64,000 bases of DNA from Streptomyces sp. NRRL S-455 (GTDB taxonomy: Bacteria; Actinomycetota; Actinomycetes; Streptomycetales; Streptomycetaceae), in NCBI RefSeq assembly GCF_000717875.1, contig NZ_JOCT01000012.1, positions 62,001 through 126,000 of the forward strand, given 5' to 3'. Every line of letters starts with the position of its first letter. Within the stretch, counting starts at the first letter, position 1. The notes beneath the pieces are model-generated. The model saw only the letters and a list, made by a program, of their open reading frames with translations, ran no database searches and was not told where the DNA came from. The position numbers were made by a program, and so were the translations under genes. This document shows positions 33,748 through 41,141 of the stretch, piece after piece.

Positions 33748-34568
33748 TGCTCTCCCAGAAGACGGTCCAGCAGGTCCCTCGAGTCCTCGGTGGTCAGGGC
33801 CTGTGTCCGCAGCATCGCATACTTCTGATTGAGGATCGCCACTTCGTTCGGGTCAGCGATCAGCTGGCTGCCGCGATGGGTTTCGGTGTACGCGAGCCGC
33901 TGATGCTCCGGGGTCTCCAGCAGGATGAACGGCCCGTCCAGCCCGGCGTGCGAGGTGCGTCCCAGTGGCAGGACCTGGAACGTGAGGCCGGGCAGTTCGG
34001 CGTACTCCCGCAGGTGCCCCAACTGTTCGACGCACACCTTCCGTCCACCCAGCCGATCCCGCAGCGCCGCCTCCCAGACCACGAAACTCACCGTCGGAGG
34101 TACCTTGCGGTGCAGGATCTCCCGCCGCTCGATGCGTGCCGTCACCAACTGCTCGATCTGGTCCTCGTCGTACACCGGCACGCGGCTGCGGAAGACCGCC
34201 CGCGCGTACGCCTCGGTCTGCAGGAGGCCCGGGATCACCTGGCTCTCGTACCAGGAGATGGCGATGGCCTCCCGCTCCCGGTCGAGGAACTCCTCGGCCC
34301 ACAGCGGCACCAGATCCACCTCCGGCATGTGCTCCAGCGCAGCGACCAACGCCCCCTTCGTCTCCAGGAGTTTGTCGAGCTGCTCGGCGAGATCCGGTTT
34401 CAGCGGCCGTCTGCCCTGCTCGATCGAGGCGATCTGCTGCTCGCCCACCACGAACCGCTCGCCCAGTGACTTCTGCGTGTAGCCGGCGGCCTCACGGAAA
34501 ACGGCGAGCAGGGCGCCCACCATCTTCATCGCCGAGGCGTTCCTCCGTGCCCGTCGAGTCGTGCTCAT
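33744..34568 (-). CDS. Scr1-family helix-turn-helix regulator (WhiJ-like)
   Basis: A 274-residue protein. Residues about 15-70 form an XRE-type helix-turn-helix (FREAAGYTQKSLGERFVVGEQQIASIEQGRR). The long C-terminal part is the Scr1/DUF5753 domain (AISWYESQVIPGLLQTEAYARA and FQVLPLGRTSHAGLDGPFILLE). With DUF397 and a divergent RsbW-like ATPase it makes the three-gene module that is widespread in streptomycetes and linked to development control. A GGGGAG precedes the ATG. A 9-5-9 inverted repeat lies 45 bp upstream. Confidence 0.87.
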   Translation of the reverse strand: MSTTRRARRNASAMKMVGALLAVFREAAGYTQKSLGERFVVGEQQIASIEQGRRPLKPDLAEQLDKLLETKGALVAALEHMPEVDLVPLWAEEFLDREREAIAISWYESQVIPGLLQTEAYARAVFRSRVPVYDEDQIEQLVTARIERREILHRKVPPTVSFVVWEAALRDRLGGRKVCVEQLGHLREYAELPGLTFQVLPLGRTSHAGLDGPFILLETPEHQRLAYTETHRGSQLIADPNEVAILNQKYAMLRTQALTTEDSRDLLDRLLGEQ

Positions 34569-34612
34569 GCGGTCCAACTCCCCACCCGCGCGCGTACGTT
34601 CACCGTCGTGCA

Positions 34613-34635
34613 CCCGTACAGAGGGGCTGTACGGG
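34613..34635. promoter_or_regulatory. 9-5-9 inverted repeat between the Scr1 regulator and ATPase genes
   Basis: CCCGTACAG (34613-34621) and CTGTACGGG (34627-34635) are perfect inverted copies around AGGGG. The site lies 45 bp upstream of the regulator and 19 bp before the ATPase start. It is a good candidate operator through which the helix-turn-helix protein controls both genes. Confidence 0.6.
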
Positions 34636-34653
34636 CGCACGTACTGTTCCATG

Positions 34654-35100
34654 ATGGCCACGGAGAGTGACTCTGGTCGCGTGAACGAGGAAATCCCCCA
34701 CCCGTCCCCGCGTGAACGCTTCTACCGCCGCGAACGCCAGTCCGTCCCGGCCGCCCGCGCCTTCACGCGTGAGGCGCTCGCCGACTGGGGCGCGGTGGAA
34801 CGGTCGTACGACATCGTGCTGTGCGTCAGCGAACTCGCCACCAACGCCCTGGTGCACGGCGTCCCGCCGGGCCGCGGCTTCCTGCTGCGGCTGCTGCCGT
34901 TGCCGTTGCCGTACGAAGGTGGCGTGCGCGTCGAGCTGCACGACAGCGGGGCCGGCCTACCGGCCGTACCGCAGGCGGAGGGCGGGGAGCCGCGCGAGGG
35001 CGGGCGTGGGCTGCTGCTGGTGTCGGAGCTGGCGGACAAGTGGGGCGTGGGGGAGCGGGACCCCGGGAAGATCGTGTGGTGCGAGTTCGCCGGACGGTGA
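34654..35100 (+). CDS. RsbW-like ATP-binding protein (anti-sigma/HATPase_c)
   Basis: A 148-residue GHKL ATPase of the anti-sigma kinase type. The N box is seen as CVSELATNALVHG, the G1 box as LHDSGAGLP, and the G2 box as EGGRGLLLVSELADKWG. Such single-domain proteins bind and may phosphorylate anti-sigma antagonists, or act with the adjacent Scr1/DUF397 pair. TACTGT lies six bases before ATG 34654, favouring this start over the ATG one codon earlier; a GTG at 34681 is possible. It is divergent from the Scr1-family gene. Confidence 0.82.
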   Translation: MATESDSGRVNEEIPHPSPRERFYRRERQSVPAARAFTREALADWGAVERSYDIVLCVSELATNALVHGVPPGRGFLLRLLPLPLPYEGGVRVELHDSGAGLPAVPQAEGGEPREGGRGLLLVSELADKWGVGERDPGKIVWCEFAGR

Positions 35101-35121
35101 GTCTGCGGGCCGTTCTCGGGA

Positions 35122-35813
35122 TTACCGCTCGTCGAGGACCCCGGGAGTTCCGTGCAGCACCACGCTCCTCTCCAGCGAAACCCGCCCCATGCGGAAGGTG
35201 TTCACCGGAGCAGCCTCATCGGCCCTGCCGAACGAGATGCCGAACAACAGCTTGAGCTCCTCGGGTACGTCCAGGAACTCGCGGACCACATCGGCGTAGA
35301 ACCCGAGCATGGTCTGCGGAATGCCGTCGAGTCCCCGGGCTACCAGGGAGAGGAGGAAGTTCTGCGCGTACATGCCGATGTCACCGGCCGCACGCACTCC
35401 GTCGCCGAACACCGGCATGAAGAGAAAGGCGACATGAGGAGCGCCGAAGAACTCCAGGTTGTCGCGGGCTGCTGCCTTCCTGCGTGTCCGGTCCGAGCGC
35501 GCTATTCCCAGCGCCTCGTAGAGCGTCGCGGCATGGTCGTGCGCCCGGTCGAGGTAGACGCCGTCGCCGAAGTCGGAGTAGGAGAAGGTGAAGTCGCTGG
35601 AGAGGCGCTCCTCCTGATCGGCCTTGAGCAGTTCCTTACTCAGGGCGTTCCGCGGGGCACCGGAGACGGCTGGGTGTTGCAGTTCGACGGGGCGGTCTGG
35701 GCATCCTCCAGCACGCCCCGGATGTCCGACGGGGACAGCGGGGCGGGCAGGAACTTCCGAACGGAGCGCCGGGCCCGGACGATGTCTGTGAGGGGAGAAG
35801 CTGTACTGGGCAA
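35122..35813 (-). pseudogene. Nitroreductase-family gene broken by a small deletion
   Basis: The N-terminal part (from TTG 35813, AGAGGA six bases upstream) reads TDIVRARRSVRKFLPAPLS ... APSNCNTQP, the FMN-binding start of nitroreductases. Right after CNTQP, near base 35666, homology jumps to another frame: VSGAPRNALSKELL onward to LFGISFGRADEAAPVNTFRMGR, a complete C-terminal half. A conserved WxVHxV-type segment is missing at the joint and the frame is shifted, consistent with loss of about 16 bases (3n+1). The first frame stops after a few wrong codons. The product would be non-functional. Confidence 0.78.
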
Positions 35814-35864
35814 AGCGATTCCTCTGCATTGGTGTCGGCCATGATGCGCCGCCGACGTCACGTG

Positions 35865-36599
35865 TCAGCGGTGAGCGGCGCGGTTCATCTCGACGATGTC
35901 CTCGAGTGAGGGGTGGGCCGGGAGGGCGGCAATACGTTCCGGCATGCTGTCGCGGACCTGCGTGTCCTTGACGCGGTCCGCCGCGGCCAGGGCCGCCGGC
36001 AGCTCGTCGAGGGTCAGTTCGGTGCAGTAGGCGGGGCCCATGGGCTGCTGGCGCCAGGAGTCGGCCAGCGCGCCTGCGTCGTAGGGGTCGAAGCCGGTGT
36101 CGTCCACGAGGCGCATGGCCACACGCCGTGCCTCGTCCGAGTCGGCGGCGACCGGGATGGCGATGCGGCCCGGGGTGCCCGCCGGAACGCCCTTGGTCCG
36201 CTGGGTTTCGGCCAGGGCGGCGTTCCACGCCTTGACCACGGGCCGCCCCAACTGCTCGGCGATCCACTGGCTTTCCACCTGGCCGTTGTCCACCGCCTCG
36301 ATGCGGCCGTTGAGGTGCGGGTAGTAGTTGGAGGTGTCGATGACCACCGTTTCGGCGGGCACGGAGGCGAGCAGGCCTGCCAGTTCCGGGACCCGGTCGA
36401 ACGGTATGGACAGGATGACCACTTCCCTGTCCTGAACGGCGGCCTCAAGGGCCGTGGCGCGGGCTCCGAACTCCAGCACGTTGTCCGGGACGGCCTCGGG
36501 GCCCCGGGCGCCTGCCACCTGGACGTCGTGACCGGCCGCGCTGAGCTTACGGGCGAGATTCCCCCCGATCGCCCCGGCGCCAATAATAGAAATTTTCAT
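35865..36599 (-). CDS. NADPH:F420 reductase-like NAD(P)-binding protein
   Basis: A 244-residue Rossmann protein. The N-terminus ISIIGAGAIGGNLARKL is a GxGxxG loop, and VVILSIPFDRVPELAGLL and VIDTSNYYPHLNG follow the F420-dependent NADP reductase/YqeC-like family pattern. These proteins move hydride between NADPH and coenzyme F420 or act as related dehydrogenases; sequence alone does not settle the cofactor. AAAGGA six bases before the ATG supports the start. It lies 51 bp upstream of the broken nitroreductase gene and was probably co-transcribed with it. Confidence 0.75.
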   Translation of the reverse strand: MKISIIGAGAIGGNLARKLSAAGHDVQVAGARGPEAVPDNVLEFGARATALEAAVQDREVVILSIPFDRVPELAGLLASVPAETVVIDTSNYYPHLNGRIEAVDNGQVESQWIAEQLGRPVVKAWNAALAETQRTKGVPAGTPGRIAIPVAADSDEARRVAMRLVDDTGFDPYDAGALADSWRQQPMGPAYCTELTLDELPAALAAADRVKDTQVRDSMPERIAALPAHPSLEDIVEMNRAAHR

Positions 36600-36662
36600 G
36601 ATTTGTCCTTTCGAAGGCCGCACTGGCCTGAGGGTGGCAACGTGATGATCGATGTGCGAATG

Positions 36663-36685
36663 GGGCGGCCGGCCGTCGGCCGCCC
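36663..36685 (-). terminator. Terminator hairpin after the TetR gene
   Basis: GGGCGGCCG (36663-36671) pairs perfectly with CGGCCGCCC (36677-36685) around a 5-nt loop. It starts 25 bp beyond the TetR stop on the minus strand and separates it from the reductase gene. Confidence 0.6.
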
Positions 36686-36710
36686 GGCCACGACGGGGTG
36701 TCCTGACGGA

Positions 36711-37307
36711 CTACCCCTCGTCGTCCCGCTTGCGGTATCCGCTTTCGATGAGCATCCGGAGACGGTCGAGCGACTGCTCGTCGGTGGCGCCGGTCCCCTT
36801 GATCCAGGCCACGGAACAAGCGGCGAGGAACAGGTCGTACCCCTTCACCGACGGGCGCACGTGTCCCGTGAGCTGAGCGGCCCGCACGTACTCGTCGGTG
36901 GTGGCGGTGAGAGTGTCGCAGGGAACGGTGAGCGGATTGTCCGGCTCATGCGCCCGGGCTGCGGCCATGAGCGGTTCCGGCAGCCCGCTGAAGGCGCTGA
37001 AGTACTCCTCCAACGCCCGCAGCCACTGCGCCAGCGCCTCGGCGGCGTCGCCGAGTCTGGCGATGTCCTCCCTGCGGGCCATCAACTCCTCGGAGCGCGT
37101 CTGCAGTACGGCCGCCAGCAGCGCCTCCCGGGTGGGAAAGTGCCGGTACAGCGTGCCGGGCCCGACGCCGGCCGCCTTGGCCACCGCCTCCAGCGACGCG
37201 CCGACGCCGTGACGCAGGAAGTGATGCTGGGCCGCTTCCAGGAGTGCTGCACGGTTGCGCTGGACATCCGCGCGAGGCCGACGCCCCTGCGGCTCCTTGG
37301 CACCCAT
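36711..37307 (-). CDS. TetR-family transcriptional regulator
   Basis: A 198-residue repressor. The helix-turn-helix is LEAVAKAAGVGPGTLYRHFPTREALLAAVL, about residues 38-67. The C-terminal domain resembles the SbtR-type TetR subgroup of actinobacteria. GGGAGG precedes the ATG. Two identical palindromes 39 and 73 bp upstream are likely operators, so it probably represses itself. The reductase and nitroreductase genes downstream on the same strand, after a hairpin, may also be its targets. Confidence 0.88.
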   Translation of the reverse strand: MGAKEPQGRRPRADVQRNRAALLEAAQHHFLRHGVGASLEAVAKAAGVGPGTLYRHFPTREALLAAVLQTRSEELMARREDIARLGDAAEALAQWLRALEEYFSAFSGLPEPLMAAARAHEPDNPLTVPCDTLTATTDEYVRAAQLTGHVRPSVKGYDLFLAACSVAWIKGTGATDEQSLDRLRMLIESGYRKRDDEG

Positions 37308-37345
37308 GCGTCCTCCCGGCTCGTGCGATCCTGCGACCCCTGAAA

Positions 37346-37394
37346 CGGAGGAAGCCTCCGCATCGACTCGAGCGTAAAGCGGAGGCGGCCTCCG
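37346..37394. promoter_or_regulatory. Two copies of CGGAGG-N3-CCTCCG upstream of tetR
   Basis: Perfect 6-3-6 palindromes lie at 37346-37360 (centre AAG) and 37380-37394 (centre CGG), 34 bp apart centre to centre. They sit just upstream of the minus-strand TetR gene. The repeat spacing suggests two dimers binding on nearly the same face of the DNA. Confidence 0.7.
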
Positions 37395-37540
37395 GTCAAA
37401 CCGCGGACCTGTCTCCCGGCGTCAGGGTCCGTGCCCGGGAAGGTCCTGTGCCCGGGAAGTTCATGTGCAGGGGGGCGCCGGACGGTGATCTCGACGCGTG
37501 TCCCCCGTCCCGGCCCCGAGCGGGGACTCGTGCTTGCGCG

Positions 37541-38017
37541 TCAGTCCCACGCGTTGAAAAGCACTCCGCCCAACGTGGTGACGCCGTAGAGCCGAATCTC
37601 GCGCCACTCGCCTTTGGTCAGGACCGTGGTGTCGATGTCCGTGAGCGGCAGGGTGAGCTGTGCGTGATCAAGTACTGCGAATCCCGCGTCGGTGAAGGCG
37701 TGGGCCCACGGTGGCGGTGCGAGGAACTCCTCGGTGTACCACTCCCGGCGTTCCCGGGCGAACGCGATCCAGGGGTAGTTGGCGTGACACAGGATCACCC
37801 ACTCGCCGGTGCCCTTGGTGACCGTTGCCGTGTGGAACGTGCGAGGGTACGTCTGTTCCTCTATCTCGCCCGCATGGCCTTCGGCCGCCCGTGCGGCCGC
37901 ATACAGGGCTGTCCGGAACGTCCGCTGGCCGGTTTCCGGTATCGGCCCGTCCTTCAGTCGGAAGAAGCCCGTGGCGCCTCGCGGTAGTGTGAACGCTGCG
38001 TCTCCGTCTGTGGCCAT
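37541..38017 (-). CDS. Hypothetical protein
   Basis: A 158-residue soluble protein with no family I recognise. It is rich in aromatic residues (FFRLKDG, WVILCHANYPWIAFARERREW, GEWREIRLYGV) and has a single internal Cys. No signal peptide is present. CAGAAT seven bases before ATG 38017 suggests leaderless expression from that codon; an ATG three codons earlier is the alternative. It stands alone between the TetR operators and the LacI gene. Confidence 0.55.
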   Translation of the reverse strand: MATDGDAAFTLPRGATGFFRLKDGPIPETGQRTFRTALYAAARAAEGHAGEIEEQTYPRTFHTATVTKGTGEWVILCHANYPWIAFARERREWYTEEFLAPPPWAHAFTDAGFAVLDHAQLTLPLTDIDTTVLTKGEWREIRLYGVTTLGGVLFNAWD

Positions 38018-38092
38018 GTGGCTCATTCTGCCGAAGGGGTCTGAGCTGAGGGCTGTCCCGTTGGTGCCGCGCCCGACGAGGGGGACGCCGCC

Positions 38093-39136
38093 CTACACCC
38101 GCCGCGCCGCCGTACTCGCCCGTTCCACCAGCCGCGTCGACAACTCCGTCCGCGTGCTCTCCGGGCGGTGGCCGTCCATCATGCGCAGCAGCGAGCGCAG
38201 TGCCGTCGCCGCCATCTCCGACAGCGGCTGGCGGACCGTGGTCAGGGCGGGGGAGGCCCAGCGGGCCTCGGGCAGGTCGTCGAAGCCGACCACGCTGACA
38301 TCGTCCGGGACCTTCAACCCCCGCTCGGCCAGGGCTTCGTACACCCCGAGCGCCATCCGGTCCGAGCAGACGAACACGGCCGTCGGCGGCTCCGGAAGGT
38401 CGAGCAGTTCCAGCATGCGGCGGCGGGCCTGGCTCTCGTCGAAGCCGGCGTGCCGGACGTACTCGGCGCGGTGCCGGAAGCCGGCCGACACGAGCGCCGA
38501 GCGGTAACCGGCGACCCGGGCACTGCTGCACATCGTGCGCCGGTGTCCGGCTATGACGGCGATGCGCTCGTGCCCCAGCGACAGCAGGTGCTCGGTGGCC
38601 GTCAGACCGCCCTGCCAGTTCGCCGCGCCCACCGATGCCACGCCCTCCGGTGGCTCCTGGACCGGGTCGATCATCACGAACGGGATGCGGTGCTGCTCCA
38701 GCCAGGCGTACTGGGAGTCGCTCAGCTCGGCCAGGTTGAACAGGACACCGGACGAGCCCCGGGCGACCAGCTTGTCCAGCCAGCCGCGCTCCGGCCGGCC
38801 GGCCCGGGTACGGGTCAGGGCCGCCGACACCACGACCTCCAGCCCCGCGTCGTGCGCCGCCTCCTCCACCCCGTGCAGCACCGCACCGGACCAGGAGCTT
38901 TCCAGCGAGTGCACGACCAGGTCGACCAGCCGGGGTGCCTTGCTCGCGTCGAAGCGGGGTCTGCGCACGTAACCGAGCCGGTCGAGTGCCTCGGTGACGC
39001 GGCGGCGGGTCTCCGGCGCCACGTCCTCGCGGCCGTTGACCACCTTGGACGCGGTCGGTACCGACACCCCCGCCTCGCGGGCCACGACCGCCAGCGTCGG
39101 ACCGGCAGCCGCGCTCGCACTCGCCGTACGGACCAT
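38093..39136 (-). CDS. LacI-family transcriptional regulator
   Basis: A 347-residue repressor. The helix-turn-helix is AVVAREAGVSVPTASKVVNGRE, about residues 16-37, followed by the hinge helix and a periplasmic-binding-like sensor domain (VDLVVHSLESSWSGAVLHGVEEAA ... VFVCSDRMALGVYEALAERG). Family members sense sugars. AGAGG lies 11 bases before ATG 39136; a GTG four codons earlier is possible. The gene is divergent from a carboxylesterase gene across a 325-bp region with LacI-type operator sequences, and similar operators lie at the pectin-degradation genes near 58.3 kb. Confidence 0.87.
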   Translation of the reverse strand: MVRTASASAAAGPTLAVVAREAGVSVPTASKVVNGREDVAPETRRRVTEALDRLGYVRRPRFDASKAPRLVDLVVHSLESSWSGAVLHGVEEAAHDAGLEVVVSAALTRTRAGRPERGWLDKLVARGSSGVLFNLAELSDSQYAWLEQHRIPFVMIDPVQEPPEGVASVGAANWQGGLTATEHLLSLGHERIAVIAGHRRTMCSSARVAGYRSALVSAGFRHRAEYVRHAGFDESQARRRMLELLDLPEPPTAVFVCSDRMALGVYEALAERGLKVPDDVSVVGFDDLPEARWASPALTTVRQPLSEMAATALRSLLRMMDGHRPESTRTELSTRLVERASTAARRV

Positions 39137-39461
39137 CGAAGAACCCACCTCTCCGGCCCGCCCGAGGGCCGTGGAAAGTTTCGACCAGCGCTGCTCACGG
39201 CGGTCCGGAGCCCGACCGGGCAGAAAGCGCTTCCTACTGTAAGTGCGGGCACAGGACGGCGGGTAGGTAAATGAAATTCGCTGCTTCGTTCAGGTCAAAA
39301 CTTTCGAAACCCCGAACAACAAGTACAGCGAGTGACCAAGTGCAGCGAGTGCCGAATACGCCGAACAGCCCCCTCACTCGCTCGTGCGCCGGAATACCGC
39401 GCCACAATGAGTTGCTCTGATCTTCACGGTGCGCGAGCGCGGTGAGGAGGGTGGTGGACGT
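39137..39461. other. Divergent regulatory region between lacI-type and carboxylesterase genes
   Basis: 325 bp without a gene. GAAAGTTTCGACC at 39174-39186 recurs inverted at 39293-39305 with one mismatch. An AAGCGCTT core within AGAAAGCGCTTCC lies at 39225-39232. A tract near 39255-39345 is unusually AT-rich for this genome. These are the likely promoters and operators of both flanking genes. Confidence 0.55.
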
Positions 39462-41066
39462 ATGACAGCAGTCCAGGCAGATCCCGTGGTGAGCACGCCC
39501 TTCGGCGCCGTACGGGGCCGCTACGAACGCGGCGTCGCGGTCTTCCGTGGCGTTCCCTACGCGGCACCCCCCTTCGGCCCCCGCCGCTTCCGGCCGCCCG
39601 TGCCCGTGCCGCCCTGGGAAGGCGTCCGCGAGGCCGGTGACTTCGGGCCCACCTCGCCGAAGCCCCCGTACTCCGACGCGTTCGCGTACTACCTCTCGGA
39701 CCCGGTGATCCCCGGCGACGACTGCCTCAACCTCAACGTCTGGACCCCTGACCCGGCCCCCGGAGCCCGCCTCCCCGTCCTCGTGTGGCTGCACGGCGGC
39801 GCCCTGACCAGGGGATCCTCCGCCGTCCCCGTCTACGACGGCAACGCCTTCGCCCGCGACGGCGTCGTCTGCGTCTCGGTCAACTACCGGCTCGGCGTCG
39901 AAGGCTACGGCCTGTTCCCGGACACGCCCCCGAACCCCGGCCTACGGGACCAGATCGCCGCCCTGACCTGGGTGCACGAGGCGATCGAGGCCTTCGGCGG
40001 CGACCCCGGCCGCATCACCCTCGCCGGCCAGTCCGCCGGGGCGATCAGCGTCGGGGCCCTCATCGCCGCACCGCAGAGCCAGGGGCTGGTTCGCCGGGCG
40101 GTCCTGCAGAGCGGGCCGCCCGAAGTGTCCGAGCGGGCCAAGGTCCGGCGGATGGTGCGCCGGATGGCCACCCGGCTGAAGATCCCGGCCACCGCCGAGG
40201 CCTTCGCCGCCGTCGACCGCGAGCTGCTGCTGCGCACCCAGGCCGAGGTGGGCCGGCTGAGCAGCCCGGTCGTCGGCGGCCCCGCCTTCGGCATCGTCAT
40301 CGACGGTGACGTCGTCCCCCGCGACCCCCTGGAGGCCCTCACCGAGGGCGGCGCGGCCGCCGGAGTCGAGCTGCTCACGGGCTGGACCCGCGACGAGTAC
40401 CGGCTGTGGCTGGTCCCGGGCGGCCTCCTGGAGCGCGTCGACCGCCTGGGAGCCGTGGCCCTCGCGGGGGCCATGGCCCGCTGCCGCTGCGGCAGTGAGG
40501 TGCCGCGCGGCTACCGGGCCCTGCATCCCGAGGCAGGCACGGCGGAGATCATCGGCCAGCTCGTCACCGACCACCTGCTCCGCATCCCCCTGCACCACCT
40601 GGCCGACGCCCGCCAGGAGCCGTCGTACGTCTACGAGTTCGCCTGGCCCTCGAACCTCCCCGGCCTCGGCGCCTGCCACGCGCTGGAACTCGGCTTCGTC
40701 TTCGACACCGGGGAAACCCCCGAGTCACGGAAACTGGCCGGGGAGGGCGCCCCGCAGGAACTGGCGGACGCCATGCACGCCGCCTGGGTTCGGTTCGCCA
40801 CCGAGGGTGACCCGGGCTGGGAACGATGGAACGCGGCCCACCCGGTAAGGATCTTCGGCGACCGCGCACCCGAGGCCCGGGACACGGTCGCCTACACGGC
40901 GTACGGCCCCCGGGACCGCGAACTCGCCCTCTGGGAGACCGACGCCGCCACGCCCGCGGAGCCCAGCTCCGCGTCGCTCCCCACCGACGTCTCGCCCACC
41001 CGCAGAGCGGAACTGCGCTCAGCCGTAGGACGACTCCGCCGCTCCGGGGCGCTGCGTCGCCACTGA
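39462..41066 (+). CDS. Carboxylesterase/lipase family protein (type-B)
   Basis: A 534-residue alpha/beta hydrolase of the type-B carboxylesterase family. The catalytic Ser lies in GQSAGA near residue 190, the oxyanion loop is WLHGGALTRGSS, and the His lies in GACHALELGF near residue 405. FRGVPYAAPPFG near the N-terminus is a family signature. No signal peptide is seen, so it is probably cytoplasmic and hydrolyses small esters. GAGGAGGG upstream supports ATG 39462. The divergent LacI-type regulator probably controls it. Confidence 0.88.
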   Translation: MTAVQADPVVSTPFGAVRGRYERGVAVFRGVPYAAPPFGPRRFRPPVPVPPWEGVREAGDFGPTSPKPPYSDAFAYYLSDPVIPGDDCLNLNVWTPDPAPGARLPVLVWLHGGALTRGSSAVPVYDGNAFARDGVVCVSVNYRLGVEGYGLFPDTPPNPGLRDQIAALTWVHEAIEAFGGDPGRITLAGQSAGAISVGALIAAPQSQGLVRRAVLQSGPPEVSERAKVRRMVRRMATRLKIPATAEAFAAVDRELLLRTQAEVGRLSSPVVGGPAFGIVIDGDVVPRDPLEALTEGGAAAGVELLTGWTRDEYRLWLVPGGLLERVDRLGAVALAGAMARCRCGSEVPRGYRALHPEAGTAEIIGQLVTDHLLRIPLHHLADARQEPSYVYEFAWPSNLPGLGACHALELGFVFDTGETPESRKLAGEGAPQELADAMHAAWVRFATEGDPGWERWNAAHPVRIFGDRAPEARDTVAYTAYGPRDRELALWETDAATPAEPSSASLPTDVSPTRRAELRSAVGRLRRSGALRRH

Positions 41067-41141
41067 GATGCGTGGCATTCCCCTTCCGTGTGAGGAGCGG
41101 TACGGGTCCCCGGGGGAGTGGGAGGCGGAGGCTCACCGTTC

